Assembly: GCA_030429545.1 (NCBI GenBank)
Contig: JAUIFF010000007.1
Location: 1-64,000 of the forward strand
DNA from: Polyangia bacterium
GTDB lineage: Bacteria > Myxococcota_A > Polyangia > Nannocystales > Nannocystaceae
Direction: 5' to 3'
DNA length: 64,000 nt
Both the position numbers and the translations under genes were made by a program. Shown in pieces: positions 42,653-51,236 of the stretch. The notes below the pieces were generated by a model, which had not been told where the DNA came from, made no database searches, and worked only from the letters and a program-made list of their open reading frames with translations. Position 1 is the stretch's first letter, and each line of letters begins with the position of its first letter.

Positions 42653-45304
42653 TTGGAGCCCGCCCTGGACCGCGCCCCGTCACCACCGGACCTCGCACTT
42701 GTATTTACAAGTCGTGAACCCCTACTCGGTCCGTCCCTCGGGTTGCTCGAAGCCGTCGAACAACTGGGATACGCGCCACTGGTGGTCGAAACCCTCGACG
42801 AGGTCGGGCCAGCCCTCGGTGCCGGTCCGATCGTGTGTTTTGTCGATGCCGACCACAGCGACCTCGACACCCTGCGCGAGCGCTACGGCGCTGACCTGCC
42901 GTTGACACTTGTACTCGCCGACCCCACGCCCGATGCCAGCGACGCGGAGTTGACCCGGCTCGCCGCGTGGCGAAGCGCCGGCGTCACGATTGTACTCGCT
43001 CCGACCACCCTCGAGCAGTTGCGGACCCACCTGCTATTGAGTGTATGTACACCTCCAGAGCCGTTGGGCCCGCTTGCCCGCCACTCGGGAGACGCCTTTA
43101 TGAGCATGGACCCATCCGGCCGGATCAGCGACTGGAACGCGGCCGCCACTGAAGTCCTCGGCTACCCGCGGGCGGCGGTTCTCGGCCAGGATTTTGGCAT
43201 GTTGCTGCCCGATCGCTACAGCCAAGCCCGCAAAACCCAGGTTGTCGATTCGCTGCTTTCGACGGCCGAGCGACGGGGCGTCAAAGAATTGGTCATGCTC
43301 CACGCCGACGGCCATGAGCAGCCCGTCGAGTGTAAACTGCATGCTTATACATACTCAGGGACGACCCTGATCGGCGCCCGCCTCCACGACCTCAGTGAAC
43401 GCCAGGAGATCGAAGAGGAGCTCATGCGCCTGGCTTCGTTTCCCGAGTTCGACCCCAACCCGAAGTTTGAGGTCAGCTTCGATGGCGACGTCACCTACCT
43501 CAACCCCTCGGCCGAGCTGCAACTTTCGGGGGATCGCCTCGACACCATGATCTCCGGGCTGCGAGAGCTATTGGCGCACCGCGACCCGAGCCGTGGGGCC
43601 CACTTTAGTCGTGAGCTGCGCTACGGCGCGACCTGGTATGAGCAACACATCCACTACATCTCGGCATGGAAGTGTCTGCGGGTCTATGCCCAGGACATCA
43701 CCGAGCGCAAGGCCGCCGAACGGGCCCTGATCGAAGCCCGCGACAACCTCGAACGCCGTGTCACCGAGCGCACCATCGACCTCCAACGCGAGATCGAAGA
43801 GCGCAAAAAAGCCGAGGAGCGAGCACTCGAGGCCAACCGGGCCAAATCCGTATTTCTGGCCAACATGAGCCACGAGCTCCGCACACCGCTCAACGCCATC
43901 ATCGGCTTTAGCGAACTGCTGCAGGAGGACATCGAAGACCCCCAGGCCCAGCGCGACCTCAACAAGATCCATGCATCTGCACGGATGTTGTTGTTTGTTA
44001 TCAGCGATATCCTCGACATCTCCAAAATCGAGGCCGGCAAGATGGAGGTTTACCTCGAAGATGTCGAAGTCGCGGCCGTGCTCGACGAAGTGGTCGCCAC
44101 CACCGAGGGCCTGGTAACCCACAAAAACAACGCCCTACGCTGCGACTACGACGACGTCGGGATGATCCACACCGACCAGGCAAAACTCCGGCAGATCCTG
44201 CTCAACCTCGTCAGCAATGCCTCGAAGTTTACCGAAGGTGGGGTGATTCAACTGTCCGCCACCCGCATCGTCGACGACAACAATCCGTTCGTCGAAGTTT
44301 CGGTCGCCGACTCCGGTATTGGGATTGCACCCGAGCGACTCGCCAAATTGTTTGAACCGTTTACCCAGGCCGATAGTTCGACCACCCGCAAGTACGGCGG
44401 CACCGGGCTCGGGCTCGCGATCTGCCGCGAGTTTTGCAATATGGTCGGCGCCACCATCCGGGCAACCTCCACACCGGGCGTCGGCAGTACCTTTACCGTG
44501 CGTCTCCCGGCCCCCGAAGTCGTCGACGTACCGCAACCGCGAACCCACCGGCGAAGCTCGTTGACCGATCAAAACCTGGTGCTGGTGATCGACGACGACG
44601 ATGCCGTGCACAGCGTTGTCCACCGTCTGCTCGCGCACGAGGGCTACCGGTTGGTCTCCGCCCGCAGCGGGCACGAGGGCATGAAGATGGCCCGTGAGCT
44701 GCAACCTGGCATGATCATTCTCGATATTGTCATGCCCGAGATCGACGGATGGGAAATCCTCCGCCTGCTCAAGGACGACCCGATCACCGCCAACATTCCG
44801 GTGATGTTGCTAACCATGCTCAGCGACCAAGCCCGGGGTTACAGCCTCGGTGCAGATGCATATTTTGTGAAGCCGGTCGAGCGGGCTCCGCTGATGCGCC
44901 GAATCAACCGCATGATCGGTCGCAAAAAAGTCGGCTCGGTCCTTGTCGTCGATGATGAACCGGAGCTGCTCGATGTTATGGAGCGCACCCTCAGCCGCGA
45001 GGGCTGGACGGTCTACACCGCCGAAAGCGGACGCGAGGCCCTCGACTTTGTCGACCACACGCTCCCCGACATTGTCCTGCTCGACCTGCGGATGCCCGAG
45101 GTCGATGGGTTTGAGGTCGCCAATCGACTACATGCTGATACACAGACATCCGGGGTTCCGATCGTCGTCTACACCGCCCACATGGCCGACGAAGACGCGA
45201 TGTCCCAGCTGCGAAGCTCTGTTGCCCGGGTGTTGTCGAAGGGTCAGTTCGACCAGGACGCGGTCGGCAAGGTGTTGCAGGCGACGCTGGCCGATAAAAA
45301 ATAA
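42653..45304 (+). CDS. Hybrid sensor histidine kinase with two receiver domains
   Basis: An 883-residue cytoplasmic kinase, start TTG 42653. The first 135 residues look like a receiver fold without its phospho-acceptor (VFTSREPLLGPSLGLLEAVE ... AGVTIVLAPTTLEQLRTHLL). PAS domains follow (about 145-250 and 260-355), then a short coiled coil (ITERKAAERALIEARDNLER). The kinase core has NMSHELRTPLN (H407), NLVSNASKFT, DSGIGIAP and GGTGLGLAI. Two C-terminal receivers carry IILDIVMPEIDG and IVLLDLRMPEVDG. No output domain is fused or adjacent, so signal relay through phosphotransfer is likely. No membrane segment is present. Confidence 0.92.
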   Translation: MEPALDRAPSPPDLALVFTSREPLLGPSLGLLEAVEQLGYAPLVVETLDEVGPALGAGPIVCFVDADHSDLDTLRERYGADLPLTLVLADPTPDASDAELTRLAAWRSAGVTIVLAPTTLEQLRTHLLLSVCTPPEPLGPLARHSGDAFMSMDPSGRISDWNAAATEVLGYPRAAVLGQDFGMLLPDRYSQARKTQVVDSLLSTAERRGVKELVMLHADGHEQPVECKLHAYTYSGTTLIGARLHDLSERQEIEEELMRLASFPEFDPNPKFEVSFDGDVTYLNPSAELQLSGDRLDTMISGLRELLAHRDPSRGAHFSRELRYGATWYEQHIHYISAWKCLRVYAQDITERKAAERALIEARDNLERRVTERTIDLQREIEERKKAEERALEANRAKSVFLANMSHELRTPLNAIIGFSELLQEDIEDPQAQRDLNKIHASARMLLFVISDILDISKIEAGKMEVYLEDVEVAAVLDEVVATTEGLVTHKNNALRCDYDDVGMIHTDQAKLRQILLNLVSNASKFTEGGVIQLSATRIVDDNNPFVEVSVADSGIGIAPERLAKLFEPFTQADSSTTRKYGGTGLGLAICREFCNMVGATIRATSTPGVGSTFTVRLPAPEVVDVPQPRTHRRSSLTDQNLVLVIDDDDAVHSVVHRLLAHEGYRLVSARSGHEGMKMARELQPGMIILDIVMPEIDGWEILRLLKDDPITANIPVMLLTMLSDQARGYSLGADAYFVKPVERAPLMRRINRMIGRKKVGSVLVVDDEPELLDVMERTLSREGWTVYTAESGREALDFVDHTLPDIVLLDLRMPEVDGFEVANRLHADTQTSGVPIVVYTAHMADEDAMSQLRSSVARVLSKGQFDQDAVGKVLQATLADKK

Positions 45305-45328
45305 CATTTTTGTTGCTGATACATCCGC

Positions 45329-45922
45329 TTAGGGCCACAGGATGTACACGACAAACACGAGCGGCCCGATGAACATCGCCAGCATGGTGAGGACGAGCGT
45401 CCACGCGAGCACCAGCCAGCCGACAAGTGCCAAACGATCGGCAGTGGTCGCCGGTCGCGGATTGGCCAGGCCCAGTTGCGCCCGGGTCTCCCCCACCTTG
45501 CGGGCCAACAACGCGTCGCCGAATTGCTCGGTGTAGAGGTTTTGCGAATGTCGGCCGCGAACAAAGGCCGCGCCAACCCGGCGAGGCGCCACCAGCATCC
45601 CGGCGGCAAAACCCTGCAGGTTGAGGACCCAGGCGGCAACAAAGTCCCGACACGAGGTCGCTACTTCCCAGGCACTGATCTCGAACTCGCCGATCCAATC
45701 CGTCTGGTAGCCGGTGACGATGTGGTGGAGATCGTGGTAGCGAACAGCCCGCACCCGCGCTGGCGAGTTGGGGATGGCAAACGGAATCGGGCCGAGTTTG
45801 AGTTCGACCCACTTCTTGCTGTAGCCCCCATCTTCGCCAAACCCATTGGCCTCGAAATAGCGTTTTCGAGCCTCTAGCAGGGTCGTATCCTCGTTGTACT
45901 CGACCAATCGCGCCTTGCCCAT
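45329..45922 (-). CDS. Coq4-like protein
   Basis: A 197-residue protein from ATG 45922 (MGKARLVEYNED). It contains the exact Coq4 zinc-site motif HDxxHx11E (HDLHHIVTGYQTDWIGE), with surrounding GEFEISAWEVA. The C-terminus carries a hydrophobic membrane segment (VGWLVLAWTLVLTMLAMFIGPLVFVVYILW). Coq4 takes part in ubiquinone-ring processing in eukaryotes and some bacteria. Here the same region encodes menaquinone enzymes, so the role is uncertain. The gene is convergent with the hybrid kinase (24 bases between) and divergent from the PhnD-like lipoprotein gene. Confidence 0.85.
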   Translation of the reverse strand: MGKARLVEYNEDTTLLEARKRYFEANGFGEDGGYSKKWVELKLGPIPFAIPNSPARVRAVRYHDLHHIVTGYQTDWIGEFEISAWEVATSCRDFVAAWVLNLQGFAAGMLVAPRRVGAAFVRGRHSQNLYTEQFGDALLARKVGETRAQLGLANPRPATTADRLALVGWLVLAWTLVLTMLAMFIGPLVFVVYILWP

Positions 45923-46031
45923 CGTCCCAAGTGTAGGGGTTGCCAGGGGCCGCGGACGGGATTTGGTGCCGAGTTTTTGACAGAGTTCGTGGTTTTTCGC
46001 TTTCGTGATACGAAGGCCGCCGAGCGCCACG

Positions 46032-47198
46032 ATGTCGATCGCCAAACCCAAGGCTATGTCCGTCACTTTAGTCGTTTCAATTCTCGGGGTTTTATCGGGA
46101 GCCTGCGGCTCCGATCCCGTTCCCGCCACGTCTGCCAAGCCCGACCCGGCCAAGGTGGCCAAGGGCCCGACGATTGACGGGGCTGCGTCATCGGGACCCG
46201 CGACATCTGGTCCAGCCGTCGACAGCGCAGCTTCCGCGGCTGACGCAGCCACGACCGCCGGCGAAGTCACTGGCGACACGACTGGCGACGACACAGCTGG
46301 CGAAGCTTCTGGCGACACGACTGGCGAAGCGACTGGCGAAGCGACTGGCGAGACCGGCACGTCGACCACGGGCGAGCCCGCCACCACAACAACGGGCAAC
46401 CAACCCAAGCCAACGGGCAATAACCCCAAGCCGATCGACCAGGGGCCGATTAAGGGCCCGGTCAACGTCGTGATTCTGCGGGAGAACGGGGTCGGTAGTG
46501 CGGCCCAGGCCCAGCGGTATGTCGACGAACTTGTCACCCGTACCGGCGAGGTCAACAACTGGGAGTCGTCTGGGGGCAAGTACACCACCCGCCGCAGCCA
46601 GGCCGAGTCGTATATCACCAGCCAAAAACCGCAGTTTGGCATTCTCTCGCTCGGCGGATTTTTGGCCCTGCGCGGCAGCCAAAAACTAACTGTCGTCGGT
46701 CAGGCCGACGTCCGGGCGGCCGGCGGGCAGCAGTACTTTGTTGTCAGTTCGTCGGCAACCAACCTGGCCGGCTGCAAGGGGAAAAAGTTGGCGAGCAACC
46801 ACCTCGACGACAGCAAACTGATCGAGGGCGTTGTTGCGGCCGGTGCCTTCAAACTCGCCGACTTCCAGGTCGAGCAAACCCGTAGGCCGGTGCAGACAAT
46901 CAAAAAGGTCATCAATGCCGAGGCTACCTGTGCCCTGATCGACGACGCCCAAAAAGCCGACCTCGGGAGCATCGACGGCGGCGACAAACTCAAGGTCGTG
47001 TGGAGTTCCAAGAAGATGCCACCGATGGCCGTGGTGGCATTTGGCTCGGCAAAGAGTGCAACCAGGCAGCGGTTTAAAGCCAACCTCAGCAAGGTCTGTA
47101 GCGGCGGTGGTAAGTCGGCCTGTAGCCAGGCGGGCATTCGTCAGCTCAAGCCGGCTTCGGATGCGGCCTACCGGGCGGCCATCAAGGCCTACAAATAG
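46032..47198 (+). CDS. Lipoprotein with phosphonate/phosphate-type substrate-binding domain
   Basis: A 388-residue protein. The signal peptide ends in lipobox LSGAC. A repetitive Gly/Thr/Ala stalk follows (TGEATGEATGETG-like, about 60-115), then a PhnD-like periplasmic-binding fold (about 135-385: ILSLGGFLALRGSQKLTVVGQ, VVSSSATNLAGCKGKKLASNH, ATCALIDDAQK). Canonical PhnD proteins feed ABC importers, but no permease or ATPase gene is nearby. It is more likely a stand-alone receptor or stress-related protein. Alternative start ATG 46056 removes eight residues from the signal. Confidence 0.8.
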   Translation: MSIAKPKAMSVTLVVSILGVLSGACGSDPVPATSAKPDPAKVAKGPTIDGAASSGPATSGPAVDSAASAADAATTAGEVTGDTTGDDTAGEASGDTTGEATGEATGETGTSTTGEPATTTTGNQPKPTGNNPKPIDQGPIKGPVNVVILRENGVGSAAQAQRYVDELVTRTGEVNNWESSGGKYTTRRSQAESYITSQKPQFGILSLGGFLALRGSQKLTVVGQADVRAAGGQQYFVVSSSATNLAGCKGKKLASNHLDDSKLIEGVVAAGAFKLADFQVEQTRRPVQTIKKVINAEATCALIDDAQKADLGSIDGGDKLKVVWSSKKMPPMAVVAFGSAKSATRQRFKANLSKVCSGGGKSACSQAGIRQLKPASDAAYRAAIKAYK

Positions 47199-47267
47199 CG
47201 CCTAAACTTGGCGCCTAAAAACTTGCGTCTACATGCAAATTTTCTTGTATCGGCACTAAAATTGAAA

Positions 47268-47299
47268 ACGGCAGCACAGCCCGCTCGCTGTACTGCCGT
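47268..47299. terminator. Bidirectional terminator between convergent genes
   Basis: A stem of ACGGCAG and ACAGC with partners GCTGT and CTGCCGT (single-base interruptions), and a CCGCTC loop, lies between the PhnD-like gene and the XRE regulator gene. AAAA precedes it and GTTG follows, so it would work mainly for the minus strand. Confidence 0.65.
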
Positions 47300-47317
47300 G
47301 TTGATACGGGTGAGAAC

Positions 47318-47698
47318 CTAGCGTTTCTCGATTTTGCGTGCGTTCTTGATGAGCTCGCGCAGGTGCTTGACTGGCATCTGCGAAGCGACAGCGTGGAGTT
47401 CTTCGATCAACTCCGTCTTGGCCGAGCTGCGGCCTCGGGCGCGGGGCAGCAGTTCGTTGGGGTCACAGCCAAAGGCACTCGCCAACGACAGCAGCGACTC
47501 GATCCGCGGAGCCTTGTAGCCGAGCTCGAGCTTGTTGACGGTGGTGACAGTCAGGCCGGTTGCCTTGGCCAATTCTTCGATCGTCATGTGGGGGCGCCAT
47601 CCGGCTTCGCCTCGGCGTTTGCGGCGATTTTTGGGCGGCGGGGTAGCCTGACGCCAAAGCCTAATTTTACGACCGATCTCCTGTGCTACTTCATTCAT
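47318..47698 (-). CDS. XRE-family helix-turn-helix regulator
   Basis: A 126-residue DNA-binding protein. The helix-turn-helix (MTIEELAKATGLTVTTVNKLELGYKAPRIESLLSLASAFG, residues about 38-77) is preceded by a basic linker (PPPKNRRKRRGEAGWRP), unusual for the family and able to touch DNA. The C-terminal 45 residues are helical and basic, probably for dimerisation. It lies on the same strand as, and 139 bases downstream of, the TonB-type receptor gene, which it may regulate (inference). Confidence 0.88.
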   Translation of the reverse strand: MNEVAQEIGRKIRLWRQATPPPKNRRKRRGEAGWRPHMTIEELAKATGLTVTTVNKLELGYKAPRIESLLSLASAFGCDPNELLPRARGRSSAKTELIEELHAVASQMPVKHLRELIKNARKIEKR

Positions 47699-47837
47699 CG
47701 AGTGGACTCCTCAGCGAGATGTCTTTGGGGACTGGTCCGAGATGGTTCGGAAAACCCCGCTGTGGAGATTTCTATACTCGAATTATAATTGGATACGCAA
47801 GCATCATAGATGGGGCCTTTGGCCCTCACCCTGTTCC

Positions 47838-50342
47838 TCAGAACACCCCGCGAAGCCCCACCGATGGCAACACGTACCGCAGCCCTTGCGCGTTGCATCC
47901 GGGTGGGCTGTACAGTGTCATCACACCGGTCGCATCGGACATTGTCACTGCGTCAGGCCCATTCACAACCCCGCCAGAGGCCGTACAGGCTAAAACTTCG
48001 CGGGAGTAGGTCGCGTTGATGACATCAAACACCAACTGCAGGGCCCATGTCCGGAACCTCCAGTTCCTCTCAACTCGCAAATCCAACTGTAAAAAGCCGG
48101 GCAAGCGTTGCGAGTTGCGGTTGCTGGTCAACGCATCCGCATAGCTTTGCTCGCCCAAAATCGGCGTATATGGGCGCCCCGTATTGACGTGAAACCTCCC
48201 ACCAAGGTTCCACTTTCGACTGAGCTTATAACCCAAAACAATGTTCAAAATATGTGTCTGATCCCATTCTGACGGAGCTCTGCCACCACGGGCATAGTTT
48301 CGCTGGGACCTCGAAAGTGTGTAGGCGGCCCAACCATATGCCCGCAGCTGCGGCTCCAATTTCAGCATGGTCTCAAGACCATATGAAAAACCTGTAGTCT
48401 GGATTACAAGATCTTCAATCTCTGCAACCTGTCCTTCGATTGCTGTCGCAAGATCATAGTCCTGTAAATTGGTCAGCCGACCGACATATGCATCCTGGGT
48501 CAGGCGCAACGTGTCGGCGATGACAAACTCATAGCCAAAGCTTCCTTGGAAGTTTCGCTGCAGCCCACGCTCAAACCCAAAGCTCTCAATCCCCGGCAAC
48601 GGAATCGGTAAGGTTGGCGGTTGGTGGTACAGACCAATGTTCTGCCGCAGGGTCCAGCGGTCATTGAGGCGTTCGCGCAGCAACAGCCGCGGGTCTGCGC
48701 CAATGGCGTGGGTGGTCGATCGGGCAGTTGGCAAAACCGAAGAGGCCCCGACCTGAACATAAATATCTGTGCGAATCCCGGGCCGCACCTCGATCCGATT
48801 GTAGTCCCACAGTAGCTCAGCGTATGCGCCTGTTGCGGAGACAAATCGGTTGCCGAGAATCGACGACAGACTCTCGAGAAAGTTCGGGTCCGTGAGTTCG
48901 CTCGGAACCTCACTGCGGAAGATCTGAAATTCCTGGTCGATACCCACGCCGAGTTGCAGCCCGGGCACCTGACCAAGCGGACGCCTGATGTCGACCCGTG
49001 GGGCCACGCGCCATTGCCCTGTCTTGACCTCTGTCAGGCCGCTGCGTTCATAGCCCAGGGCGAGCGAGTAACTGGCCTCGCCATCCGAACGCAGCTGCTG
49101 AACAATTCGTTGCTGCAGCCGATAAAATTCAAACCTGGCGAGAGGGACATCTTCGTCCTTGAGCCCGATTTCGTCGAAACTGCCGTAGGCAAGCGCGGTG
49201 TAGTTGGCCCGCGGGCCCAGGCGATGGTCGAGCCGCGCCTGATAGTCCCAAAACGCGATCTTGGCAGCCGACTGCAACAGCGTGAGCAGTGCCCCGGTGT
49301 AGCTGTAACGGCCGGCCAATGTGAGCGAGCCTCGGGCAGGTCCCTTTGGACAGGTTGGAAGTTCGGACTTGGTTTGCCCGGCCTTACGCGCCTGCCGGCG
49401 CCGGCGTTGGCAATCCCGGTCGCGCTTGCGGTTGATCGGCACCTCGACCAGCCCCCCCGCATCGGTGAGGCGAATATCAAACTGTCCGCGCACGCGGTCG
49501 CGTCGGCCGGCCCGCGTCCGTCCCTCGATCATCCCCGAAGTGTGCCGACCCAGCCGCACGGGCGCTCCCCCGGGGTAAAAGTCGACGGCATCGATCATAT
49601 AGGGGTGGATGACCGAAGGACCCACCGCGATATGAAACAAAATCGGCACGCGGACCCCATCGAGGAAGTACCCGGTGTTGCCGGGGGCCGCCCCGCGAAC
49701 GACCACGTAGGGGAGAAACCCAGCTAGCTGGGCCGCCCCGGGCAAACTCTTGACCACGCGAAACGGGTCGCCGGCACTGCCGGGCAAGGCGTGGATTTCC
49801 TCGTCGCGCAGGGTTGTAGCAGAGACCGCGACTTCGCGTTGTTGTCGCACCACGGTCCGATAGCGACTCCCCGCGAGTGCAGCCCCCATCCGGTACTCAT
49901 ACTCGAGGTCTTGCCCCCCCTTAATTTCTGACCGAATGACCATGTCTTCATAGCCAGGAGCCCGGAGAATCAGCGAGTGATCTCCCGGGGCCAGCCACAC
50001 CGTGAAGCGGCCGTCGCTGTCGACTTCGGTCACCGTCCCGTCATCGGCGATCACCCGAGCGTCGGCAATCGGGTCGCGACTGCCGTACACCATCACCCGT
50101 CCACGCAAGCGCGAGGCGTTGGCCGGCCTGGTCGGCACCGGAGCGGTGGCAGCAGGTGCCGGAGCAGTCGTTGGCCCACGGGCCTCTGGCGTCGATGTAT
50201 CATCAACGACTGTTTGAACCGAGGGGTCGACAACCTCGAGCACAGGCCCTCCATCCTCAGGCGACATAGGAAGTCGGTCCGATCCGGTTGGGGCGAGCAG
50301 GGCGAACCACCACGCGACCCCGAGTGCTGGCAGGCCATGCAC
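47838..50342 (-). CDS. TonB-dependent outer-membrane receptor
   Basis: An 834-residue receptor. The hydrophobic N-terminus (GVAWWFALLAPTGS) resembles a signal peptide. Next comes a carboxypeptidase-regulatory-like beta domain (RLRGRVMVYGSRDPIADARV, about 78-150). The plug domain (LPGSAGDPFRVVKSLPGAAQLAGFLPYVVVRGAAPGNTGYFLDGV) has the VVRG and FLDG signatures, and a 22-strand-type beta-barrel ends in aromatic-rich sequence (YVLPSVGLRGVF). An insert rich in Arg/Lys (RKRDRDCQRRRRQARKAG) lies in an extracellular loop. It imports an unknown ligand using TonB energy. It is divergent from the membrane protein gene at 50506. Confidence 0.9.
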   Translation of the reverse strand: MHGLPALGVAWWFALLAPTGSDRLPMSPEDGGPVLEVVDPSVQTVVDDTSTPEARGPTTAPAPAATAPVPTRPANASRLRGRVMVYGSRDPIADARVIADDGTVTEVDSDGRFTVWLAPGDHSLILRAPGYEDMVIRSEIKGGQDLEYEYRMGAALAGSRYRTVVRQQREVAVSATTLRDEEIHALPGSAGDPFRVVKSLPGAAQLAGFLPYVVVRGAAPGNTGYFLDGVRVPILFHIAVGPSVIHPYMIDAVDFYPGGAPVRLGRHTSGMIEGRTRAGRRDRVRGQFDIRLTDAGGLVEVPINRKRDRDCQRRRRQARKAGQTKSELPTCPKGPARGSLTLAGRYSYTGALLTLLQSAAKIAFWDYQARLDHRLGPRANYTALAYGSFDEIGLKDEDVPLARFEFYRLQQRIVQQLRSDGEASYSLALGYERSGLTEVKTGQWRVAPRVDIRRPLGQVPGLQLGVGIDQEFQIFRSEVPSELTDPNFLESLSSILGNRFVSATGAYAELLWDYNRIEVRPGIRTDIYVQVGASSVLPTARSTTHAIGADPRLLLRERLNDRWTLRQNIGLYHQPPTLPIPLPGIESFGFERGLQRNFQGSFGYEFVIADTLRLTQDAYVGRLTNLQDYDLATAIEGQVAEIEDLVIQTTGFSYGLETMLKLEPQLRAYGWAAYTLSRSQRNYARGGRAPSEWDQTHILNIVLGYKLSRKWNLGGRFHVNTGRPYTPILGEQSYADALTSNRNSQRLPGFLQLDLRVERNWRFRTWALQLVFDVINATYSREVLACTASGGVVNGPDAVTMSDATGVMTLYSPPGCNAQGLRYVLPSVGLRGVF

Positions 50343-50505
50343 CGCACGAGCATACGGGATTTTTATGCTACGAGCCGACCGGGTCGCGGCCGGCCGAGAT
50401 TGCGACCTTTAGGTCAACGCCCGCGCATGTGTGTGCTCGCGCAAGCAACCTCGACAACGGTCGAAAAGTTGCCAGATCCGCCCATGGCCGCGATCCTCAC
50501 CCATC

Positions 50506-51153
50506 GTGTTTCGCACCGTTCGCACGCTCATCAGCCTATTTGTCCTCGTGGCGGTCGTTTGGTGGACATTTACCTACCGGATCGGTGACTCCACTGTCGC
50601 TGAACACCTCGAGCACATCGGTGACACCCCCGAGGCCAAGGGGCTTATCGACGGGGCAAAACACCGGCTCGACCCGATGCTCGACGAGGCCAAGCAACGG
50701 ATGATCGGGGAGTATATCGAGGCTCCGACCGCCCAAGCTCCGCAGCTGCGCCCGCCGACACCCAGCCATGTCGCTGCCGGCCATGCCTACGACCAATCGT
50801 TGCAGCAGCAACAATATCGCCCACCACAGCTCCCGCGATCGGCGACCCACCAGCCACGCCGAGTTGAAGCACCGACTCGAACGGTTGTCGACCCTGAGGC
50901 GACCCCGACTGCGCCCAACAACACGCCCGCCACCGAGACTCAACCGGTCGCGCCGCAACTACGTGACGACCACGAGACGGCCGCAACTACTTCCAACAAC
51001 ACGGCCAACAACACGCCCGCCACCGAGGCTCAACCGGCCACGCCGCAAAAACGTGAGGACACCAACGAACCTGCGGATACGCCGGTCGCACGTACCCACA
51101 AACCCACGCCGTCCACAGCCCACACTGCGCGCCTGCCGGGACGAGCGGGCTAA
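50506..51153 (+). CDS. Single-pass membrane protein with Pro/Gln/Thr-rich tail
   Basis: A 215-residue protein from GTG 50506. One N-terminal transmembrane helix (TLISLFVLVAVVWWTFTY) is followed by a short helical section (VAEHLEHIGDTPEAKGLIDGAKHRLDPMLDEAKQRM). The long disordered tail contains repeats of NNTPATEAQPATPQ type. I do not recognise a family. The helix and periplasmic Pro-rich tail recall envelope-spanning linkers, but this is only a resemblance. Start choice is uncertain: the upstream sequence to 50431 is open but has no membrane or family character. Confidence 0.6.
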   Translation: MFRTVRTLISLFVLVAVVWWTFTYRIGDSTVAEHLEHIGDTPEAKGLIDGAKHRLDPMLDEAKQRMIGEYIEAPTAQAPQLRPPTPSHVAAGHAYDQSLQQQQYRPPQLPRSATHQPRRVEAPTRTVVDPEATPTAPNNTPATETQPVAPQLRDDHETAATTSNNTANNTPATEAQPATPQKREDTNEPADTPVARTHKPTPSTAHTARLPGRAG

Positions 51154-51190
51154 CGTCGCGCGACACTTTGCATCTGCAACGAGTTAAACA

Positions 51191-51217
51191 AAAAGCCCAC
51201 CGCGTGGGTGGGCTTTT
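51191..51217. terminator. Bidirectional terminator between convergent genes
   Basis: A stem AAAAGCCCACC / GGTGGGCTTTT with a short loop lies between the membrane protein gene and the repeat-stalk lipoprotein gene. The A-run before and T-run after allow termination in both directions. The palindrome TGCATCTGCA lies 13 bases before it. Confidence 0.88.
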
Positions 51218-51236
51218 ATCTCGATCGATTGGCGGA

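Noticed and set aside
45923..46642. A minus-strand upstream extension of the Coq4-like gene (437 codons in total)
   Set aside because: The extension is antisense to the PhnD-like lipoprotein gene, with Val/Ser/Pro low complexity mirroring its Thr/Gly stalk.
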